Of a stretch of 5,427 nt of DNA, positions 1 to 5,095 are shown piece by piece (the first letter of the stretch is position 1; each line of letters opens with the position of its first letter). The notes under the pieces were generated by a model. It was not told the origin of the DNA, did not search any database, and saw only the letters and a program-made list of their open reading frames with translations. Source of the stretch: an uncultured Rhodoferax sp. (GTDB lineage Bacteria > Pseudomonadota > Gammaproteobacteria > Burkholderiales > Burkholderiaceae_C); the NCBI GenBank assembly GCA_936943465.1, contig CAKZJN010000171.1, forward strand, positions 1 to 5,427. Direction: 5' to 3'. A program made the translations under genes and the position numbers.

Positions 1-867
1 AATTTTGTGTCGGTCAACTGCGCCTCCATCCCCGAGACCCTGATCGAGTCTGAACTGTTCGGCTACGAAGAAGGTGCCTTTACTGGCGCCAAACGCAAAG
101 GTTCAGTCGGCAAAGTGCTGTTTGCCAACGGGGGCACGCTGTTCCTGGACGAAATTGGTGACATGCCCAAACACCTGCAGGCGCGCCTGCTGCGCGTGCT
201 GCAAGAGCGCAAGGTCAGCCCGCTGGGAGCCGGCAAGGAAGTTGAGGTGGACGTGGCCGTCATTTGCGCCACCAACAAGAACCTGAAGGAGATGATTGCC
301 CAGGGCGAGTTCCGAGAAGACCTGTATTACCGCCTGAACGGCCTGGTCGTGCGGCTGCCCGCCTTGCGCGAGCGCCAGGATCTGGAAGTGGTGACGCGCA
401 AAATTTTGGCCAGCGTGTGCCATACCGTCACGCCGATGGGCATTTCCACCGAAGTACTGGACATGTTCCACCAGTTCCCGTGGCCCGGCAATTTCCGCCA
501 GCTTTTCAATCTGCTGCGCACAACGGTGGTGATGGCCGGGGACAGCACGGAGATTCAATTGCATCACCTGCCGGATGATTTCCTGGAAGAGGCGCATCTG
601 GCCGACAAGGTATTGCCGCCGGCTACGGTCAAACAAGTGGCTTACCCGGGTTTTCGCATCGAGATCGAGCCGCCTGCGGTGGCCGCACGGGAGTCTGTAC
701 CTTCCAGCCCGGAGTCGACCAAGCTCGAAAACGTAGCTTTGGAGGCGATGGCGCAGGCACTGCGCTCCACCGGAGGCAATGTGTCAGTCGCGGCAAAAAT
801 GCTGGGGGTGTCGCGCAATACGATCTACCGCAAGAAGACCCAACTGCCCAGCGACGTCTGGGGTTGA
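1..867 (+). CDS. Sigma-54-dependent transcriptional activator, AcoR-like (C-terminal part, 5' end outside window)
   Basis: This is an enhancer-binding protein that would hydrolyse ATP to open promoters held by RNA polymerase-sigma54. The frame is open at the left edge, and the GTG at position 7 is internal rather than the true start. The Walker A motif and the N-terminal sensory domain are therefore missing from view. Visible AAA+ motifs, in order: the sigma54-contacting GAFTGA loop (bases 73-90), Walker B as GGTLFLDE (bases 130-153), a sensor I region with ATN, an arginine-finger region FREDLYYRL, and a sensor II region WPGNFRQL. A linker of about 80 residues follows, then a Fis-type helix-turn-helix near the C-terminus (GGNVSVAAKMLGVSRNTIYR). 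The WPGNFRQL...LRTTVVMA...HLPDDF stretch resembles the AcoR-type clade, which includes alcohol-responsive activators such as BmoR. The stop lies 4 bases from the convergent Sel1-repeat gene. The likely target is the sigma-54 promoter at 3929-3944. Family certain; effector unknown. Confidence 0.95.
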   Translation, partial: NFVSVNCASIPETLIESELFGYEEGAFTGAKRKGSVGKVLFANGGTLFLDEIGDMPKHLQARLLRVLQERKVSPLGAGKEVEVDVAVICATNKNLKEMIAQGEFREDLYYRLNGLVVRLPALRERQDLEVVTRKILASVCHTVTPMGISTEVLDMFHQFPWPGNFRQLFNLLRTTVVMAGDSTEIQLHHLPDDFLEEAHLADKVLPPATVKQVAYPGFRIEIEPPAVAARESVPSSPESTKLENVALEAMAQALRSTGGNVSVAAKMLGVSRNTIYRKKTQLPSDVWG

Positions 868-871
868 TGGC

Positions 872-1702
872 TTATTGCGCCTGGGCTTGATTCGAATTTT
901 GTGAGGCCAAGGCGGCTACTGCGGCGGGATGATTCTGGGCCGCCGCCCGCTCCAGCCACAACGTGCTTTGCTTGGCATCGGCCGCACGGCCCTTGCCGGT
1001 TCGCAGCATCACTGCCAGCGCGTATTGGGCTTCGGCATTACCCGCAAGCGCCGCCATTTCAAAACGCCGGGCCGCCTCGGACAAGTCAGGCGCTAGCCCG
1101 CGCCCGGCCTCATAGGCCCAGGCCAGTCGGGTTTGGGCATCGGCATTCCCGGCATCGGCCAGCGCTCGGTAACGCGCTGCAGCAGCGGCGTGTTCGCCAC
1201 GGCCACTGAGCAAATCGGCTTCCAGCAAGGGAGAGAGTTGCGCTTCGGGTTGACCCAACGCGTCCAGCATGGACCGCGCATCTTTGTCGCCGTGGGTTGC
1301 CGCCTGGGTCAGATACAAACGCGCCTTGGCGGTGTCACGCGGCAGCAATTGGCCTGCAAGGTACAGCACGCCGAGTCGATACTGCGCCTTGAAATTGCCG
1401 GCGGCAGCGGCGCTGGTGTACAGCGCCTCGGCTTTAGCCATGTTGCGCACTTCACCCAGGCCATCTTCGGCCAGCACGCCCAGATTGAACAGCGCATCGC
1501 CATTGCCCACCTCGGCGAGGGTCTGCCAGACTTCGCGTGCGAAGTCGTAATGCGCCATCTTGAACTCGGCATAGGCCTTGTAATTGCCCATGGCCGGATT
1601 GCGCAGCCAGTCGCTGCGGTTGCTGTCCTGAGCTAACGCGCCGCCGGCAGCAAGCCAGCAGTACGCGATGACCCAGTAGCTGCGCAACGGGCGGCAGGCC
1701 AT
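872..1702 (-). CDS. Secreted Sel1-like/TPR repeat protein
   Basis: A 276-residue protein. It has a hydrophobic N-terminal segment and a likely signal-peptidase site near residue 25 (GGALA-QDS), so it is probably periplasmic. The mature part is built of alpha-helical Sel1-type repeats: A-x-F-N-L-G-V-L-A-E-D-G (about 70-104), A-Q-Y-R-L-G-V-L-Y (about 105-140), A-Q-T-R-L-A-W-A-Y-E-A-G (about 187-224) and A-Q-Y-A-L-A-V-M-L (about 225-260). A more degenerate TPR-like unit sits near residues 45-68. The C-terminus is a short Q/N/A-rich tail. Such repeats are protein-protein interaction scaffolds with no catalytic activity of their own. The gene starts 4 bases after the cytochrome stop, with only a weak AGAAG upstream, so it is probably translated from the same mRNA. 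Its place at the end of a PQQ-dehydrogenase/cytochrome operon suggests a role in assembly, stability or docking of those proteins. That role is inference, as I know of no characterised homologue. Confidence 0.9.
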   Translation of the reverse strand: MACRPLRSYWVIAYCWLAAGGALAQDSNRSDWLRNPAMGNYKAYAEFKMAHYDFAREVWQTLAEVGNGDALFNLGVLAEDGLGEVRNMAKAEALYTSAAAAGNFKAQYRLGVLYLAGQLLPRDTAKARLYLTQAATHGDKDARSMLDALGQPEAQLSPLLEADLLSGRGEHAAAAARYRALADAGNADAQTRLAWAYEAGRGLAPDLSEAARRFEMAALAGNAEAQYALAVMLRTGKGRAADAKQSTLWLERAAAQNHPAAVAALASQNSNQAQAQ

Positions 1703-1706
1703 GCGA

Positions 1707-2033
1707 CTACTTCTGGACCGTCATGACCCAACGTGCCAGTTTGTTGATGTCTTCCACACTCAGCGACGGGTGAGGCGGCATGGGAATACGACCCCATTTG
1801 CCTTTGGATCCATACTGGATCGACTGCGCCAGCGAAGCCGCTGCATCGGCCTGGCCCTTGTACTTTTCTGCCACGTTGGAATAGGCCGGACCAACGATTT
1901 TTTCGGTCAGTGCATGGCAAGTCAGGCATCCGCTGTCTTTGGCCAAAGCCATAACGGGGGACTGCTCTGCGGGTGTTTCGGCCGCAAGGCACGCGCCAGA
2001 CAACAACAAGAGGGGAATCAGAAAGTTTTTCAT
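1707..2033 (-). CDS. Periplasmic class I cytochrome c, c551/c552 type
   Basis: A 108-residue precursor of a small monohaem cytochrome c. An N-terminal signal peptide (MKNFLIPLLLLSGACLA) is followed by a mature domain of about 90 residues. Haem attachment is C36-L-T-C39-H40, and the sixth ligand is probably M85 in the I-P-M-P-P loop. The spacing, with GPAY after the haem site and a C-terminal L-A-R-W-V-M helix, is that of the bacterial c551/c552 (c8) family. Cys15 gives a poor lipobox (LSGAC), so a soluble protein is more likely than a lipoprotein. It lies 74 bases after the dehydrogenase and 4 bases before the Sel1-repeat gene, which makes it the likely electron acceptor of the PQQ enzyme. 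Such a partner is usual for quinoprotein alcohol dehydrogenases (XoxG, MxaG and ExaB play this part elsewhere). No convincing Shine-Dalgarno precedes the ATG, and an intrinsic terminator-like element lies just upstream. Confidence 0.95.
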   Translation of the reverse strand: MKNFLIPLLLLSGACLAAETPAEQSPVMALAKDSGCLTCHALTEKIVGPAYSNVAEKYKGQADAAASLAQSIQYGSKGKWGRIPMPPHPSLSVEDINKLARWVMTVQK

Positions 2034-2045
2034 GCTTTTTGGGGC

Positions 2046-2084
2046 AAAAAAAGGGGGCGGCTGAACAGTCGCTCAGCACCCCCC
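2046..2084 (-). terminator. Intrinsic terminator or attenuator between dehydrogenase and cytochrome genes
   Basis: On the minus strand, five G (2084-2080) pair with five C (2057-2053), and GCTGA (2077-2073) pairs with TCAGC (2064-2060). A 2x2 internal loop separates the two stems and the apical loop has 8 bases. A run of seven T (2052-2046) follows immediately. It begins about 24 bases after the dehydrogenase stop codon. This is the classical form of a Rho-independent terminator. The cytochrome and Sel1-repeat genes lie downstream in the same direction with no obvious promoter of their own, so partial readthrough with the dehydrogenase expressed in excess is the simplest reading. Efficiency cannot be judged by eye. 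Confidence 0.7.
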
Positions 2085-2107
2085 GGTTACGTTAGATCAA
2101 CGTGCTA

Positions 2108-3829
2108 TCAGCTCTTGGGCAGCTTGAAGGTCCAGACGGAACCACCCTGCTCGAGGAAGTTAACCTTCTTGGCCACTTCACCACCCCACAGCGGAACCGC
2201 ACCACCCCAGCCGGAAACCACGCTGATGTACTGCTCGCCGTCTTGTTGCCAAGTGATGGGAGGAGCCACCACGCCGGAACCGGTCTGGAACTTCCAGAGT
2301 ACTTTGCCGTTCTTGGCATCAGCGGCCATCAGGTAGCCTTCAGGCGTGCCCCAGAACACCAGGTCGCCAGCAGTCGTCAGGACACCACCCCACAGAGGCG
2401 CGTTGTTCTTGACTTCCCAGGCCATCTTGCCAGTCTTGGGGTCATAGGCGCGCAGTGAGCCGATGTGGTCGTCGTACAGAGGCTTGATGGTGAAGCCGGC
2501 ACCCAGGTAAGCACCACCCTTTTTGTAGGAAATGGGCTCATTCCAGATGTCCATGCCCCATTCGTTGGTAGGCACGTAGAACATCTTGGTCTTGGGGCTG
2601 TAGGCCATGGGCATCTGGTTCTTGCCGCCCAGGAAGCCAGGGGCTGCGAACACGGAAGAACCCTTCTTGCCGTCAGCGGAAGCTGCCGGGTCGCCAGGAC
2701 GGTTTTCCGGAACGAAGTTCGGACGACCGGTAGCGATGTCGATGCTCTTGGCCCAGGTGTTGCCGTTCACGAACGGGAAGGCGTTTTGCAGCTTGCCGCT
2801 GGTGGCGTCGATCACGTAGAAGAAGCCGTTACGGTCGGCCTTGCCGCCCATACGCTTGCCGTCCATGTCGAAGGTGACGAACTCGTTCACACCGTCGAAG
2901 TCCCAAGCGTCATTGGGAGTGGTCTGGTAGTGCCAGGCGATCTTGCCGGACTTCACGTCGATAGCGACGGTGGAGGCAGAGAACAGGTTGTCGCCCTTAC
3001 GCACGTGGCTGTTCCAGGGGCCGGGGTTGCCGGTACCGAAGTAGGCCAGGCCGGTCTTGGCATCGTAAGTGCCGCCCAGCCAGGTGGCTGCGCCGCCGGT
3101 CTTCCAGGTTTCACCGGGCCAGGTGGCGTTGGTGGTACCGGAGATGCCGTTTTCCTTGCCATCTTTGTAGCCCATGTGGCCTTCAACCACGGGACGGGTC
3201 CAGACCATCTTGCCGGTCTTGGGATCACGTGCTTCCACACGACCCACCACGCCGAACTCACCGCCGGACACGCCGGTCAGCAGCAGGCCTTCAGCGATCA
3301 GGGGGGCAGCAGTCTGGCTGTAGCCGGCTGCGTAGTCGTCAATCTTTTCTTTCCAAACCACTTTGCCGGTGTTTTGGTCCAGAGCCACCAGTTGGGCGTC
3401 CAGGGTACCGAAAATCACCAGGTTGTCATACAGGGCAGCGCCGCGGTTGACCACGTCGCAGCAAGGCATGATGCCTTCGGGCAGACGGTGCTCATACTTC
3501 CACAGCTTTTCGCCGGTCTTGACGTCCACCGCGAACAGGCGCGAGTAAGAGGCCGTGACAAACATCTTGCCCTTGTAGATCAGCGGCTGCGATTCTTGAC
3601 CGCGCTGCTTTTCACCACCGAAAGACATGGACCAGACAGGTGCCAGGTTCTTGACGGTCTTGGTGTTGATGGCAGTCAGGGAAGAGAAGCGCTGACCTTG
3701 CGTGCCCATACCCCAGCTCAGCACGGAGCTTTCGTCGGCAGCATCGTTGGCGATCATGGCATCAGTGACCTGCGCAGACACATGCGCGGCAGCGGCCGTC
3801 ATGAGCAAGGCTAATAGTTTCAGTTTCAC
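2108..3829 (-). CDS. PQQ-dependent methanol/ethanol-family alcohol dehydrogenase, predicted lanthanide-dependent
   Basis: A 573-residue periplasmic quinoprotein that oxidises a primary alcohol to the aldehyde using PQQ and a bound metal. The signal peptide is MKLKLLALLMTAAAAHVSA. The body is an eight-bladed propeller with repeated tryptophan-docking-like units such as D-x-K-T-G-K-x-x-W. Active-site residues recognised by family pattern: the adjacent-cysteine disulfide C123-C124, metal ligands E191 (GGEFG) and N268 (GTGNP), the PQQ-stacking W250, catalytic D310 in W-D-F-D-G, and probable PQQ-contacting R333. D312, two residues after the catalytic Asp, is the extra metal ligand typical of lanthanide enzymes; calcium enzymes such as MxaF have a small residue there. 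C123 and C124 are the only cysteines, so there is no CxxCH haem domain and this is not a quinohaemoprotein. It is slightly shorter than the usual length of about 600. The start is GTG, chosen because it gives a full signal peptide and sits behind AGGAGA. Whether methanol or longer alcohols are preferred cannot be told, so no symbol (xoxF, exaF) is assigned. Confidence 0.95.
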   Translation of the reverse strand: MKLKLLALLMTAAAAHVSAQVTDAMIANDAADESSVLSWGMGTQGQRFSSLTAINTKTVKNLAPVWSMSFGGEKQRGQESQPLIYKGKMFVTASYSRLFAVDVKTGEKLWKYEHRLPEGIMPCCDVVNRGAALYDNLVIFGTLDAQLVALDQNTGKVVWKEKIDDYAAGYSQTAAPLIAEGLLLTGVSGGEFGVVGRVEARDPKTGKMVWTRPVVEGHMGYKDGKENGISGTTNATWPGETWKTGGAATWLGGTYDAKTGLAYFGTGNPGPWNSHVRKGDNLFSASTVAIDVKSGKIAWHYQTTPNDAWDFDGVNEFVTFDMDGKRMGGKADRNGFFYVIDATSGKLQNAFPFVNGNTWAKSIDIATGRPNFVPENRPGDPAASADGKKGSSVFAAPGFLGGKNQMPMAYSPKTKMFYVPTNEWGMDIWNEPISYKKGGAYLGAGFTIKPLYDDHIGSLRAYDPKTGKMAWEVKNNAPLWGGVLTTAGDLVFWGTPEGYLMAADAKNGKVLWKFQTGSGVVAPPITWQQDGEQYISVVSGWGGAVPLWGGEVAKKVNFLEQGGSVWTFKLPKS

Positions 3830-3835
3830 GGTTTG

Positions 3836-3841
3836 TCTCCT
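3836..3841 (-). promoter_or_regulatory. Shine-Dalgarno of the PQQ dehydrogenase
   Basis: AGGAGA on the minus strand ends six bases before the GTG codon at 3829-3827. It decides the choice of GTG over the next in-frame ATG (codon 10), which would cut away most of the signal peptide. Confidence 0.85.
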
Positions 3842-3861
3842 GGCAATTTGTTAGCGGTTTC

Positions 3862-3877
3862 CACTTCCGGGGAAGTG
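3862..3877 (-). repeat. Perfect palindrome in the predicted leader of the dehydrogenase mRNA
   Basis: CACTTCC-GG-GGAAGTG is a perfect 7-base inverted repeat with a 2-base centre. It lies about 40 bases downstream of the predicted sigma-54 transcription start and 32 bases before the GTG codon. As DNA it could be an operator for a dimeric regulator. As RNA it could fold as a 6-bp stem with a 4-base loop just upstream of the ribosome binding site. Its function is unknown. Confidence 0.6.
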
Positions 3878-3928
3878 ACTCCGGGCGGCTTTGCGATGTG
3901 CAGAAGCTGCGCCCGTAGGGTCAATTCC

Positions 3929-3944
3929 GCAAGGACTATGCCAA
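3929..3944 (-). promoter_or_regulatory. Sigma-54 (-24/-12) promoter of the PQQ dehydrogenase operon
   Basis: The minus strand reads TTGGCATAGTCCTTGC. The invariant GG and GC are exactly 10 bases apart and the flanks match the TGGCA-N-TTGC consensus well. Transcription is predicted to start near 3917, giving a leader of about 88 bases before the GTG start. The site lies in the only sizeable intergenic region, upstream of the dehydrogenase. A sigma-54 activator gene ends the same gene group, so promoter and activator support each other. Confidence 0.88.
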
Positions 3945-4044
3945 GCTGCGATGACGCAAAAGGCCCACCTTTTTTGGGGAATTCCAGCGCCAAATTCAGG
4001 GTTTATACGAAGTCTGATGCGTCCCGAGGGTCCAGCGGCTCGTC

Positions 4045-4061
4045 ACACGCTGTCACAGTGT
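4045..4061 (-). promoter_or_regulatory. Candidate upstream activator site (dyad) for the sigma-54 activator
   Basis: The minus strand reads ACACTGTGACAGCGTGT, an imperfect inverted repeat with 6 of 8 arm positions paired around a central A. It is centred near -136 from the predicted transcription start, within the usual range for enhancer sites of sigma-54 activators. TGTGAC also recurs as a direct repeat 10 bases apart (4052-4057 and 4042-4047), so two half-sites lie on the same helix face. Assignment to the activator at 1-867 is inference. Confidence 0.5.
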
Positions 4062-4090
4062 TCCAAATTGCAGCAGGTCACGTTGCTCCG

Positions 4091-5095
4091 TCAACTGCGG
4101 CGCAATGCAACACCGGGACTTGCCTGCCAGCGCCCGAGTTTGTCGACCACCAGCACGTCCACTTTCCAGGATCGGGCCAGTGGCAATGCGCGGTCGTACC
4201 CGGCCATGAAAAAGACCTTGGTCAGCGCGTCGGCCAGCACCCCCGAGGGCGCCAGTACCGTCACACTGGAAAGCTCCGTCGGCGAGGCGCCGGTCTGCGG
4301 ATCAAAAATATGGTGGTGTGCAAAGTCAGGGCTGAACGCGCACTGGTCATCGGCCGATGTCGCAACGCAAGCGCCCTGCATCGCCATGCCCGTCAGCAGC
4401 CGCTGCGCATCGCGCGGGTCGGCAATTCCCAACGTCCAGTCGCCGGTATGCGCAGGCTGTCCCAGCGAAGCCCACTCCCCCGCATCGATCAGCGCATGGT
4501 CTATTTGCATGAATTGAAAGCGCGCCTTCACTTTGTCGGCCGCATAGCCTTGCGCAATGCCATTCAGCGTAATGCCCATGCCCGGGCGTGTCAGCCGGAT
4601 GGCGTCGGTGGATACGTCAACCGCGCGCCAGCCCACCCGTTTGCGCGCCGCAGCAATTTCAGGGATGGTCGGCAGACGGCCCTGTTTTTGGGCCGCATCA
4701 AAAGTCTGCCAAAGTGGCTGCACCGTGACGTCAAACGCGCCCCCGCTGCGCCGGGAAACCTGCTGGGCGGTTTGCAAAACGGCCAACAAATCGGCGGGCG
4801 GTCGGTGCAGCACGCCGGTCCGGTTGAGTTCGCTCAAAGCACTGTCCGGGCGGAACAGGCTCATCTGGTCTTCGATCCGGCGAATATCGGCCACGGCGGC
4901 ATCCAGCGCCCGCTCGACCCGGTCTGCGTCGGCGTGGGCCGCCTTGAACGCCATGGTGGTGCCCATGGCATTGAATGTCCGGCTGCGCCACTCCAAAGAA
5001 CCCGCGTTTTTTGTAGATGCCGCCAAGCTGGCACCGCCAGCGGCCATCACCGTGCCCAGCCCGATGCCCCACTGCATGAAGTTTCTGCGTTTCAT
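4091..5095 (-). CDS. apbE: FAD:protein FMN transferase, ApbE family (NosX-like)
   Basis: A 334-residue exported flavin transferase that would attach FMN covalently, through a phosphodiester bond, to a Ser/Thr of a partner membrane flavoprotein. The leader K-R-R-N-F-M-Q followed by a hydrophobic stretch fits a Tat signal, as described for NosX. Family motifs in order: AMGTT (43-47), EDQMSLFRPDSALSELN (75-91), SGGAFDVTVQPL (117-128), GITLNGIAQGYAADKV (174-189), DAGEWASLG (204-212), HHIFDPQTG (261-269) and ADALTKVFFMAG (288-299). GEW where general ApbE proteins usually have GGD, and SADDQC where many have SGDY, point to a divergent NosX-like branch. The ATG at 5095 is chosen because it overlaps the upstream stop as ATGA and gives the twin-arginine leader; the longer open frame upstream only shadows the neighbouring gene. 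The likely substrate is the NosR-like protein encoded immediately upstream, since NosR carries a periplasmic FMN domain modified this way. Confidence 0.93.
   Translation of the reverse strand: MKRRNFMQWGIGLGTVMAAGGASLAASTKNAGSLEWRSRTFNAMGTTMAFKAAHADADRVERALDAAVADIRRIEDQMSLFRPDSALSELNRTGVLHRPPADLLAVLQTAQQVSRRSGGAFDVTVQPLWQTFDAAQKQGRLPTIPEIAAARKRVGWRAVDVSTDAIRLTRPGMGITLNGIAQGYAADKVKARFQFMQIDHALIDAGEWASLGQPAHTGDWTLGIADPRDAQRLLTGMAMQGACVATSADDQCAFSPDFAHHHIFDPQTGASPTELSSVTVLAPSGVLADALTKVFFMAGYDRALPLARSWKVDVLVVDKLGRWQASPGVALRRS

Noticed and set aside
1633..2079. Minus-strand open frame overlapping the cytochrome gene
   Set aside because: It is a shifted frame through the cytochrome and the terminator hairpin, with no signal peptide or motif; the CLTCH-containing frame is clearly the real one.
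2465..3814. 449-codon plus-strand open frame antisense to the dehydrogenase
   Set aside because: It lies wholly opposite a gene with certain family motifs, has a G/V/H-rich composition with no recognisable domain, and is explained by the strong third-position bias of the dehydrogenase.
3958..3973. AAAAGG-CCCA-CCTTTT hairpin as a terminator of apbE
   Set aside because: The stem is only six mostly A-T pairs, and on the minus strand it is followed by GCG rather than a T-run. It lies 120 bases past the stop and next to the sigma-54 promoter.
3995..4022. IHF binding site between the activator dyad and the promoter
   Set aside because: The A/T-rich stretch around CATCAG...CGTATAAA does not match the IHF core with correct spacing. 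DNA bending by IHF is plausible but not supported here.
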